Assembly: GCA_002633005.1 (NCBI GenBank)
Contig: NMRA01000504.1
Span: forward strand, 89,571-153,570
Origin: Phoronis australis
Taxonomy: Eukaryota; Phoronida; Phoronidae
Direction: 5' to 3'
Length of the DNA stretch: 64,000 nucleotides
Positions within the stretch are counted from its first letter, which is position 1, and each line of letters starts with the position of its first letter. This document shows, piece by piece, positions 1-11,075 of this stretch. The notes beneath the pieces were generated by a model, which was given only the letters and a program-made list of their open reading frames with translations, was not told where the DNA came from and made no database searches. A program made the position numbers and the translations under genes.

Positions 1-1302
1 GAGGAGAAAGCCGGTGCCTGTGCCTGATCTGAGAGGGGAATCTTTTCGCCTAGTGAAGGGAAAAATCTACCTCCCGATCACCATCAATAGCACCCCCGCC
101 CTGTTGCAAGTTCTCATAGGCTCTGTCTCAGGTGCTCTTTCAAATTGTCACCTGTGTGGTCAGATGATTTGAACTTCGAAGAGAAATTTTCAATTACTAG
201 GGGAATTTTTAAGCCTCGTGGGGGAGATTTTGTACAATTTTTTAATATTTTTGAGATGGGAATAGGGACGATATTCTGTCCCCAAATCGAGGGATTGAGG
301 GCTCTGTCCTTTTTGGAAAGAAAAACGCATCATGTTTTAACCTGTAGTCTTGAAAGCACAGCCTGGCTGGCTGATTCTCCCGGCGGTTGTTGCATTCCAC
401 ACTTAAAACTAACACTTAATAATGTGCTCACTTTCTTCAGTGGTCCTTTCTACTTCTACACATATCTTCGATGAACCTTAGTTATGAGAATTAAGGTGAC
501 TTTGGCAAAGAATTCCAACTCCACTTTTTGGTCACCGTTAACTTTTTCATCTCGCACACGATAACAACAAAGTATTTTCAATGAGTCACGTTAGTTAGGC
601 AAAGGCTAGTGCGAGACTGAGCCAAGCACATGATGCTGACGCTGACGCGCGACACTTGCAAAATTGCACAGGATATATACCAGGTGAAATTTGTAAGATT
701 TGTGTCCCTTGGACTTTTTATTCGTCAACATGTGTGTACCTTCCTCAAAATGGCACCGGTAAGAGAAACTCGAGCAAACTGTGACAGATTTTCAACGATT
801 TGTTCAAATTATCTTGACTGAATCGTCTACACTTATGGTATGTGTTAATTATAACCCCATGTGCATTTATGCATGTTTCATTTGATTTTATTTCCTGTAT
901 TTTGAAATTCGTAACTTTTTGTGGGGATGTACTCTCTCCCTGTATGCCTATGTTGTCTAGGGCGATGTAATGGCCTAATTTTTTGGTTGCCATTAAGTTT
1001 TTCACCGGGTGCGATAACCACAAATTATTTCAATTGACGTCACATGAGTTGGGCAACAACAAGCCCGAGACTCAAGAAAGCACATGACCTGGCACATGAC
1101 ACTTGCAAAATGTAGCATGGGCAGATTTCTGTTGGATTGTTAGATTTGTATGCATTTGTTGTTCATCAGCAGGTGTGATTTGGGCAACTTCTACAAAATG
1201 GTGAAGGAAGCTCGGGTGAATGTCACAGATTTTCATGGATTACATGTTCAAATTATGTTGACTAATGTGTCTCCAGAGTCATAGTATATGTTAATTACAA
1301 CT

Positions 1303-1347
<45 letters not shown>

Positions 1348-2258
1348 GCTTGTTTCATTCGATTTTATTTGCTACATTTTGAGATGAGTAACCTTTTATG
1401 GGGGTGGATGCTGCAGCGATGTAATTGCATAGGCAGCACATAGCCCCTGGTTGGGGAGGGGCTACTCCCCATTGGTCTCTGTTAATTTCATCTCGTGTAT
1501 TTTAAACAGGCAGTAGCCCAAATCAGGTCACCAAATATGAAGTTTTTATCTTGTCAAAAATATATTTTATACTTAAAGTTGTCACTAAACAAAGCACTTA
1601 CTTTCCTCAGTGATCCTTTCTGGTTCCATGGATATGCTCAATGAAGCATGTCTATGGGAATTAAGGTAACTTTGGTGAAGAGTTCTAACTTCACTTTTTG
1701 GGTTGCCGTGGATTTTTTATTGTGGGCGATATCCTCAAAGTATTTCAATTGACGTCACGTAGGTTTGGCAACAACAAATGTGAGATTGAGTGAAGCGCGT
1801 AACCTGGTGACTGACACTTGCATAAAACAGCATGTGAAGAGATCCAAAGGAATTTATTGCTTGGACTTTTTGTTAGTGAACTGACCGGGCTTTGTGTAAC
1901 TTCTTCAGAATGGCACCTGGCGAGGGAAGCTGGTGAATCTCAACAGATTTTCATGCTTATGCTCAAATTATTTTGACTAAATTGTAGCCCGAGTCATGGT
2001 ATGTGTTCAGTATAACACAATGCCTATATGCATGCTTCATTTGATGTTATTTGCTGTACATGTATTTTGAAATGAGTAACTTAATTTTTATGAAATGTGA
2101 ATCAGGTCAGAATTGCTTACCTGGTATACCACTATTTCCTTGTGACAATAATTCAAGCATTATCTTCATGCTAGCTTCCACTTGTTAAATTAATTTTGCA
2201 TAATTATAGACAGAGCCTAGTCAAAAGGTCAACCCCTTTTCTTTCACAGGGCCAACAC
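1..2258. repeat. Intergenic region with three diverged ~0.4-0.6 kb tandem repeat copies
   Basis: No gene is recognisable. Three related units follow one another, with cores near 525-916, 977-1,391 and 1,692-2,082. Each begins with a CACTTTTTGG or TTTTTTGGTTGCC-like segment, continues through AATTGACGTCA or its degenerate form and GACACTTGCA, then CAGATTTTCA, and ends near GAGTAAC. Units 1 and 3 also share a preceding CTCACTTTCTTCAGTG-like segment (about 421 and 1,597) that unit 2 lacks. The small open frames here fall inside the repeats and look like chance. Confidence 0.7.
1304..1341. repeat. (TA)n microsatellite
   Basis: About 19 uninterrupted TA dinucleotides inside the second unit of the tandem repeat cluster. 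Units 1 and 3 have a short unexpanded stretch at the equivalent place, so the expansion is specific to this copy. Confidence 0.9.
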
Positions 2259-2262
2259 TATA

Positions 2263-4767
2263 CCGTAAACATTCGGGTTAACGCCCATGCTCACTGAACC
2301 GCCTATCCCCTACTTTTGGTGGATTTTCAATTTAACCGCCCACTGCTCGGTTAACCACCCCTCTGCGAGTTTTGAAGATTTCCAGTTAAGCGCCCACCTC
2401 TCGGTTAAGCGCCCACCTCTCGGTTAAGCACCCATCCCTGACTTTTGAAGAATGATGATTACGCGCCCAGTGATAAGAAAACGCGCGATTACCCATTTTT
2501 AGATAAAAATTGATGATAATAAAGAATGCAAAGACAGCGTCGAAGACGAGGGTTTGGCAATGTGAATTATAATACAAGTAACAAGTTATTGTCCCGGGTC
2601 ATGGATTTGCTTCAAAATATAATACCTCAAGTGAACGCTTAGTCACTTTATTTTCTTCACATGTTCGCAAAACTAAGAACCCAGACGGCTTCAATACCGC
2701 TAAGTTTCCGTCTGCAGTGCTCTGGATAAAACATTTTCGAAAAAATAAAGCCATAGAAACGTGGCAGTGGTCTTGCCAACACTCTTTATTTGCTTTAGGT
2801 GGGAAGCTCTCGGATTTTGAAGAATTCCCTTAACTTTGTGAATTTTGTTTCTACCTGCCTTTTTAGCCCACCCGAATAATTTTGTTTCTTCATTGGCTAG
2901 TTTCAGCCGGAACAAAATCCTTCCCATTCGAGTCTGAAATATCTACAACGTAGGGTGACTGAAAATTGACCTATTGCCAGGATTTTGTATGACGGCTTAA
3001 CTGACCATTTAGAACGCAGCATTATTGACGCACCTTCATTTACAAGCCGCCGTTTTACTCGATAAACAACACATTGCTGGGTAAAACTTATTCTTTGTTA
3101 GTCGACATTGCGCAAGGGGGCGGAGCTTGCGATAGATCAATTGGCAGCAGTAGGAGGGGTGAACACCTGGGGCCTAGGGAACATCGAGCCGCCAATTATC
3201 AGAACTGAGACTTCGCGTCGCAGTTTTGGGATATGTTGTTTTTTTTAAGAGCAGGATGCCCAAGTTCAGTGTCAAATAAACACCCGGTCAGCTTAAACCT
3301 ACAGTCAAGCTACTGTCGCTGTTCTCTTTTGATGTGCGACTTTGGTGTGGTGCGCGCGCGTGAGTTCCCACGCTCTGGCGTGCAAGTTACCTTGACTGCA
3401 CATGTGATTGACAGGTGACTCATATGCGCATGCTCATTCCCAGAAAGAAGGTCTTGAGAATCTGTTTGCTGCTGTCTTTTGCCATAAAAAACAAGACGCA
3501 TCATTGAAGAGGCCGATTACTTGCCGACTTTTCCAAGTCGCGATCATTTGTGGGGACATTGGGCGCAAACAGCAGGTCCGAACAGTGTCGCAGTTCGATA
3601 TTGTAGGTTATATAATAGGATAATCTGGAAATCTTACATATGAAATAAAAATGTGTTTTTCCACCACAAAATTTGGTAAGTCGGTCGTTTAACAATGTGA
3701 CGTTTTATCCCATATGTATGCCGAGGCCCGTACATTGGAAATTTCAGGTCGCGTATTACGACTAAATACAAGATGACCAAAATCTCGGCTCGCATTTTGC
3801 CTAGCGCCGAGTCCTGTTTCCAACAACTCCGACTCAGTAAGGACACTTTGCTCGTTGGAACAAACCACTGGTGCCGGTTACCCAAATAATGGGGGCTTCG
3901 TCTTCGAATTATTTTTACCGACGCAGGTATTTGTTTATGAACTTATTCTTTCTGAGACTCTACTATATGGGTTCATTAGTGTTAGTATTTTTTAACATTA
4001 AAATCTTAAGCACTTTTTTGAGCAATGCCTTTGCGGTAACTTTTGATTGACGATTGGCCGCTTATGTCTGCCAACCTCCGCCAGGCGGTCAAGATAAAAC
4101 AGCCGTTACATAGAACCTTACATTGAAAATGTCATTGAATCACAGAGTCTCGAACATAAACATCCCAAATGCAAAAAAACACCTGAATTAGTTTTTGCAA
4201 ACTTTAATTACAAATAATTTAAAACTGCTCTCTAACTCAGAACTTGACAACTAACTCGTGACTCTGCTGTGACCTTCGCAGCACATGAAGCTTGCAAGCG
4301 TGCACTGTGCACTGTCACCACGTCAGTGAGGATAGTTGCAATCCAAGTGGAGCGCTGCATAGTCACTGGTCGTCTGCGCGATACAGGTAGAGCTCTAACA
4401 AGACCGCAGGTTGGCACGGGCTATTACTCAGCAATTTTGTAAATTTAACTGAAATAATTAATCTGAGGGCAACAGAACCTTTGTTGGGGTCATCCGCTGT
4501 TATGACATTTTTACCGTCATTTGGCGACGTGGCGGAAGCTCGAAAAAGTGCTATGCGTTCCAACTACGTGTGGGGACTGGGACCATGAGGTAAGATTAAC
4601 CGCCCAGGGCGGTTGTGTGTCGTAATAAGCGCCCATGTTCGGTTAACCGCCCACCCCTGACTTCTTGAAATTTCACATTTAAGCGCCCATGTCTGGTTAA
4701 CTGCCCACCCCCGAATTTTTGGGTTTGCCAATTTAACTGCCCTGGGCATTAACCCGAACGTTTACGG
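2263..4767. mobile_element. Non-autonomous DNA transposon with terminal inverted repeats, ~2.5 kb
   Basis: The left end reads CCGTAAACATTCGGGTTAA and the right end is its near-perfect reverse complement, TTAACCCGAACGTTTACGG. Both ends are flanked by TATA, which may be a 4-bp target duplication, or TA plus terminal bases. Next to both ends lie arrays of GGTTAAGCGCCCA-like and GGTTAACCGCCCACCCC-like subrepeats (about 2,276-2,470 and 4,598-4,745), notably in the same orientation at both ends although the termini are inverted. The interior holds only short open frames and nothing like a transposase, so the copy is non-autonomous. The superfamily cannot be assigned from sequence alone. Confidence 0.72.
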
Positions 4768-4771
4768 TATA

Positions 4772-7700
4772 TACACTTTATCACTTTATAGTACGCCACT
4801 TAGCGTAGGTGAGTTAGCAGGGTTAGGGACCACAAGTCAATCTCACAATGTAGTTAGCATCGTCTAGTATGATGACAGATCCAAAGTTTTTTATACTGAT
4901 AGAAAATGTTGTTTTCTTTTTGGGACGTATGTGATAAACTTGACCAAAAATCAGCAAATAACTTGCACTTTTCTTTACTCATTCTAAACGTTAGTATTGG
5001 GTGGTATAAGCCAGTTCTTAGTTACGTAATACAATGAAAACAGCTGAAGATGCCACTGTCTTACAGTTAAGACCTTAGAAATTTTTCGTTTTAACAAACA
5101 TCAGCCAAGAACTAAATTCAAACACCTTTTTAAAGGTTTTCAGATATGGAACAAGAACAGTAAAAAAAGTCCGACTCAAGGCTGACTTGTAGTGACCTTG
5201 GTAACAGGTCACAATCTGCAATAAAAAAATTGTGACTAGTTATTCTTCATAGATAGTTTTTTTGCTTAATTATGAGCTTCAGACCGTGCTAAATACTTTG
5301 GTTCAATGTTATTTGTAAGTTGGTAATAGCAGGAAGAGATAACCATCTCTTCCTGGTAATAGAATATTCTGCGTTGGCCTTGTGCTGAGCTGGCTCTAGA
5401 ACAAAGTGAAATCACGCTCTGCTAAACATGCATTTCTCCAAACCTCTTGATGTTACCTCTTAAATGAGTTAAGTAGATTCGAGTGTGAGAAATGCTCTTG
5501 AATACAGTTACACCAAATTCAACACGTTGCCGTTGCCGTTTTGGTTAGAAATTTAAATTTATTTCTTTTCTTTGTCAGTGGTTTATCTCTAGGTCCCTTA
5601 ACTAGGTCAGGCAGAAACTGTTTACATTTTATTTCAGTGATTTACGTCACCAACCAGCTGCTTTACAGTCTTGGAAATTGTTGCATACTTAAACCAACAA
5701 TTGATGACTGTGAGATAAGATAATCTATTCCCTTAAAGTTCTTCCTGTGTAATCTGCGATCGGAAGTGATATGACTTTGAAGGCACATATTGTTGACTGC
5801 ATTTTAAATGGCAGCAGCCTAGTTTTGTCTACAGAATATGAATTTTCATCTTGTCAACAATACAATTGACACCAAAAGGACTGCTTGTAAACTTTCTTCA
5901 GGCACTTTTCTTGCTTCTGAGCGTACCTTTAATGTTTTTGCAGATTTTGATGGAATTCATCATTTAGCAAAGACAAGTTGCTCATCAACTTCAAAACAAA
6001 ACCCTCGTGACACCCAGCTGCGTCATTTGATCGTTTTTGCTAATTTTTTTGGGAGATGATTACAACTTTGCAAAGCAAATTGGCTAAAAAATTTAAGTAT
6101 GCTGTTAATAAAGTACTATAAATTGATAAGGAGGTGAAATCGAGTCCAATGAGTTTTTGTGAACTGTACATAGGTACCTACCTAGCCTGTGGAGGACAGA
6201 GTGTTGACTGAAGAATAGCCAAAAAAATTAGCCATATACGCGACGGTGTTCCATGATGCTCAAAACTGACATAACAGACTAATATAATAACTGCAGTTCT
6301 TTAGCAACAGCGACCTGAAATTTCAAGAAATTTTGTGTCAGATTTTAAGTTGACTCACATTTTAAGTTGACTCACATTTTACGCTTATTCATCCAAAGCT
6401 GTATATTTATTCACGACTCGTGTGAAAAAATCTCAATGATCGAGATCTGTGAATTCTACTTCTGTGTTTTATTGAAATTACTTCTGAAATTTTCTTTCAA
6501 AGACAGTCATTATTTACATATTTCTGTTGTTGCCTCATGTGATTCACTGAATGGAATGAGGTGTTTGCACCTTCTTATTAAGGAAATCTTGCTATTCTAC
6601 TGAGGATAAAATTCTCCCTCTGTTGCGTTCACGAGTTTTTCTATTGAGGGAAAATTTACACCCTAACCCAGAGCTTTATCAGGAGTTCAAAAATTGGGTG
6701 TCCAAAATGGGGTTCCCAGTATTCCAGGGCATCCATGATTCCAACAATGCCCCCACACCCCACCGCTGTTCACAAGCAATCTGCCCCGCACACAGCGAGG
6801 TTTTTTACAAAAAAATGCACAGACCAAGGCTTTTACATCTAAGTTTTCAAAAACAGCCACCTGTAGTGAGCTTTTTATACAAACAAAAAACTCGTGGACC
6901 AAGACTTTTACTTCTAAAGTGAAGAAAGCAGTCAAGTAGATTACCAAACAAATATTAGAGATATTGGATGAACGATGAGTGCAATATATTTTTGGTGATT
7001 TCGAATCAAATTGATATTATAAAGTTTATCATATCATCTTAACTAGCTTTAATATTCTGCAAATGAGTCATCAGAGAAGCAGTTACAAACAAGAAAAATG
7101 CTCATATGATGTGTGGTTTATATTTTGGCAACAGGTGTCACTGCTGTTCCATATTAAAACCTTAAAACGTTGAAAAGAATGAAATGGGCACAAACTCAAA
7201 AATTTTAAATAGACATATTCTTGTGGCACAATGCAGTATTAAAATGATTATATTTATTTTGCTTTTAATGTTTATTAAAATTAAAATGAAAACCGTGAAA
7301 TTACAGCTCTGAAACACTGGTTTGGCACTACACTAAGGTTGACCCCTACATATCTTAGCGAACTACATAGTTGGAGATCAGGCCACTGGGAGCAGTGGAA
7401 GAAACAGTGCAACTCGTGTAATGCTTGAAAAGTGTTGGATACTCTATGCATTCAACTAGTTTGAACATGGCAACAATACATTGTATATTTTTTCCTGACT
7501 TCCAAACTTGAAAGTTTCTGATTTACAGTGGACGTCCAAATGATACATTGGGCATCCTATCCAGGGCATCCAGATTAGTGCTAAGGCGTCCGAATAGACA
7601 TGATGCTGGATAAAGGTCTGCCCCGCCCCCAGCTACCAGCTACCAGCTGTTGCCATCAACTGTACTGGTCACTAATCCAGTGGTGAATATTTGCAGTAAG

Positions 7701-9690
7701 AGTGACACAAGTCTGGTCAGTTCACCTACATGCTAAACTCTCACTAATTTAAGGCACAATATGACGCATATGTGAAATTTTGTGTCCTTATGTTTTCATA
7801 AAGGACAGGTCCCACCATGCCAGTGCTTAACAGTTAAGTTTCATTCCGTGGCTTGACTTCAGAAAAGATTGTGAGAAGCTATGGAGGTTCACAACAAAGT
7901 TACAACATTTAACACATGAAAAAGGATCAGTTTTGACTATTATTTTTATCCCAGATTGATAGCTCACATTTGTAATGTTGATTACTGTCACAGGTTTGTT
8001 GTGAGTCTTGAAATTTCTCACTGGGAAGACAGATTACAGTCTAGTGTCAACCTTCATGATTTTGTTTTTAGAAATGCTGTTAAGCAACATAAATCGTGTA
8101 CAATTTTTCATATTTTACAAAAAACTTCACTTGATTGAAAATGTGTCGTTTGAAGGCAATGTAGTCAGGAACAATCATTGATACTTCAGAAAATAAATGC
8201 CTTTGTTTGGGTTGATAATGCGCAATGCAAAAAGTTGCATGTGGATCAAATCTGAAAGAACAATTCTGATGGTCCAATATTTGGTGTGGCCTTTTTAATG
8301 ACCTTGGATAGATGGTCTAATATTTGGTGTGGCCTTGCTAATAGCCAAACTGAACAAGGTCATCAGCTTGCCACTGTCCTGAGTCAGTGCAGTGTAACAT
8401 AAATCAGAGCATTAACTCAATCACTTGGATAACCCTATGAATGTGGTCAAACACCTTAATAATGGCCTAATTTTAACTGCTCAGTGACATGTGACATGTT
8501 AGGGTACATGAAACTGGATGGTGCCTTATCAGAGCCTAACAGGATGTACTTTTAACCTATTTGTAATCATGCCACTGGTGCTGATGTATGGTTTTGAAAA
8601 ATGTGTCTTTAATTTTGTTTGTATAGTAGGTTTTAAATAAACTAGACAGACTTTGACAGAACTGTGCCAGAGTCTGTAAAACTTGTCTTTTCTGACATTG
8701 TCTTAATTTTGAGAACAACTGTTAGTTCATGATTTGTAAAGTCCTAGTACTCTGGTTAAATAAACAAGACAGTGAATGTCGACCATAAAACTAAGAGAAA
8801 TTATAAGTTATAATGCTTATTGAATTATGAAAACTCACTTGAAAATCACAGTTTACTGACGTATTCAATTGTAAAAGAATGTATTAGTTACAAAAGATTT
8901 TCCGAACGTTATCATAATACTAACTATAGTAAGCAACTCTCAATAACAAGCATATTTAATAGAGATACTGTTGATGGCCATGTTATGTAATAATACAAAT
9001 TCTTTGCTTTTCCATAGACAATAAATGCCAGTTGTCATTTTTCTATCACATTATGACTACTATTAATAATGTCATATTATATTACATAAGCATTATGTAC
9101 AAACCAAGCTAGGAAGGAGACAAAGTTTTGTGAAGTGCTTTTCTTCATATTTTGTGCTAAATGGATAAAAAAATTCCCAGCACTGCATTCTTGATGCATG
9201 GAGGTATGATGGAGCCTTTTCAAATTCACCTTAATGCAGGATCAAGGTAAGTGCAGGAAATGCCAAGTTGAAAAGAACAAGAAAACTAAAACTAAGTTGA
9301 ACAGAACCAGAAAACAGGATCTATTTCAGTTGTTTTTCAAATTACCATGTGACTCTGTTAACATTTTGGCCATCATGAATGAAACACGTGGTCTAAATGG
9401 TTATGCATAATAATTATGCCGTTATCCCCAAAAGGGACTCTCTTGTGATTTTTCTTAAATGTGCAAATCCAGATTTAGCATTATTCACAAAAATACTGCC
9501 ATGGGACAATTTCCTTAAGAGTCTATACTCTTGTCAAATAATGCAAGTGCTTCGTCAAATTTTGCAAAATGTTACCAGGTATCAGTTGTACCAATGCTAT
9601 AGAGTGAATGCCAAAACTGAACCCTATTTCGGCATTCCGTGACTACCATTTGTATCTCCTGTATGTTCTATCTTTCGTTATTAGTTGAGT
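4772..9690. other. Intergenic stretch without a recognised gene
   Basis: I see no exon with homology or convincing splice structure on either strand. It contains an imperfect ~70 bp duplication at about 6,798-6,925 (ACCAAGGCTTTTACATCTAA against ACCAAGACTTTTACTTCTAA), a ~44 bp duplication at about 8,267-8,345 (CAATATTTGGTGTGGCC-type units), and a copy of a short dispersed repeat at 8,636. The 60-100 codon open frames present have no recognisable family, and several start at TTG or GTG. Confidence 0.5.
8636..8690. repeat. Short dispersed repeat containing TAAACTAGACAGA
   Basis: The segment begins AATAAACTAGACAGACTTTG and continues through a GCCAGAGTCTG-like part. Similar sequences begin near 28,280 (TAAACTAGACAGATCTTTG) and 63,505 (AATAAACTAGACAGACTTC). 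The shared core is about 45 bp with substitutions, consistent with copies of a small dispersed element; its full limits are not clear. Confidence 0.5.
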
Positions 9691-11064
9691 TCATTTGACA
9701 TCACCAGACAACAAGAAAACACTGTCCAGCCAGTTATAGTACTTCGTGTTCACAGTTGCACCTTTAGTGATACTGTTTGCACTCGCGATACTATTCCTCC
9801 AAAGTAGATTTGTTGATGGTACTCTGAACTTTGGAAATTCCATCAAAGCCTGCTGATCAAAAACTGGAATGGATTCTCGACCGTCGCCTGTTGTGCCCAC
9901 TCCTGCTGGGCCTATGATTAGCGGAAATTCAGACAACAGCGTCCCGCCAAACTTGCTGAACTGAAGAATAACCCGGAGTGTATATCGAATATCTACCAGG
10001 TGGCAGCCTGGTATTATAGAAGGAATTAGTGTTTTCGGAATTGTAAAGAAGATTTCGCAGTCGCTAGTTGTGTTCAAGTCATTTATGTCGCCACCAAGTC
10101 GAATTTTCCTCTGGAAGGCAGCCACAATGGTGGTGAGCTTTTTTTCTCTGATGCGTTTGCTTTTCTTTTCGAAGTGTCTGAGAGAGGCATTCTGTATCAA
10201 TTCAAGCTTAATCCCCTTCACGTGGTTCTCTTCAAAATGCTTGCTATCGGTTGTGGCCTCCAGGTGGAGCTCTATCTGGTCTCCAAGCTGATAGACACTT
10301 CGGTCTGTCTTCATGCTTATCTGGGCGGCCATTGTCTCCCTTGACAAGCAGGATGTATTGAACGTTTCGGTATGGCTCAAGCAAGTGTATGCTAATGGAT
10401 GGTGAGCGAGATTGAAATTGCGGTGTACTCGGAATGGTAACTGCATTTTCTTTACGACCTTCACCAAGTGTTTGGTCCGTGTTCCTGTGGAGTCAAGCCG
10501 TACCATATTCATGTCATCGCATATCCTCACTTTGACTTGGTACTGAATGTTTATGGCAAACCGCGCCCTCGGGTTAGCGTAGGTTAAGGTCGGAGGTATT
10601 GTCTCCGGCAAGTTGTAACTAAATTCTGTATTGTAAGTGCCTGGATGGAGATGGACAACTCGATTTGTTCTACCACTGCCCATGACAAACGTTTGCTTCT
10701 TCAGATAAAATTCGCGATCCAATTCTGTGGTGCCATATGCTCCACGGTGACAATAGGTGGCGCCTATGCCTTCAACGATTAACTCCACATACCAAACGGT
10801 GATTTGGCGGCGTATATCAAAGGAGACCTTTCCATTGAGGTTTGTTCCTGCCAAAATGCTTTCCCCATTTGAGTTGTCTAGTTGAATAACAAAATTTGTT
10901 ATAGCTTTCTCCTTGGGCAGTTTTTTAAGGACAACGGGAATTGTGGTGCGTCCATTTGTGCTGTACTGTTTCCGATAAAGAGGATGTGTTTTGAAAGATG
11001 GTCGTCGGCGAGACAGATGGCGCTGATAGCTCACCGTGGTCGTTTCGCTGTCTGCTGTGGACTT
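9691..11064 (-). CDS. Alpha-arrestin (arrestin domain-containing protein), main coding exon
   Basis: The exon encodes an arrestin_N domain (beginning at ITNFVIQLDNSNGE) followed by an arrestin_C domain ending in the family signature EFPLIIGPAG. Alpha-arrestins are trafficking adaptors, usually linking membrane cargo to NEDD4-type ubiquitin ligases through PPxY motifs. I see no PPxY in this protein, and the tail after arrestin_C is only about 65 residues, so that coupling is doubtful. Both arrestin domains lie uninterrupted in one exon. No ATG opens the frame: the first in-frame candidate is GTG at 11,034, and a TAG lies just upstream as part of a splice acceptor (TTCTGTTGTAG before 11,064). 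I infer that a short upstream exon, not identified, supplies the start codon. The stop is TGA at 9,691-9,693. Family call is firm; subfamily is not. Confidence 0.88.
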   Translation of the reverse strand, partial: KSTADSETTTVSYQRHLSRRRPSFKTHPLYRKQYSTNGRTTIPVVLKKLPKEKAITNFVIQLDNSNGESILAGTNLNGKVSFDIRRQITVWYVELIVEGIGATYCHRGAYGTTELDREFYLKKQTFVMGSGRTNRVVHLHPGTYNTEFSYNLPETIPPTLTYANPRARFAINIQYQVKVRICDDMNMVRLDSTGTRTKHLVKVVKKMQLPFRVHRNFNLAHHPLAYTCLSHTETFNTSCLSRETMAAQISMKTDRSVYQLGDQIELHLEATTDSKHFEENHVKGIKLELIQNASLRHFEKKSKRIREKKLTTIVAAFQRKIRLGGDINDLNTTSDCEIFFTIPKTLIPSIIPGCHLVDIRYTLRVILQFSKFGGTLLSEFPLIIGPAGVGTTGDGRESIPVFDQQALMEFPKFRVPSTNLLWRNSIASANSITKGATVNTKYYNWLDSVFLLSGDVK

Positions 11065-11075
11065 CTACAACAGAA
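11054..11075 (-). other. Putative 3' splice acceptor of the alpha-arrestin exon
   Basis: On the minus strand TTGTTCTGTTGTAG precedes AAGTCCACAGCAG. The AG at 11,066-11,065 would open the coding exon at 11,064 in frame with the arrestin domains. The TAG itself closes the frame upstream, so either splicing occurs here or translation starts at a non-ATG codon. Confidence 0.55.

Noticed and set aside
4564-4749. Minus-strand frame with repeated GWAVNRTWAL peptides
   Set aside because: This is a translation of the subterminal repeats of the 2.5 kb transposon, not a protein gene.
9397-9642. 81-codon plus-strand frame just before the alpha-arrestin gene
   Set aside because: No recognisable family and no splice context; it probably lies in the 3' untranslated region of the minus-strand gene.
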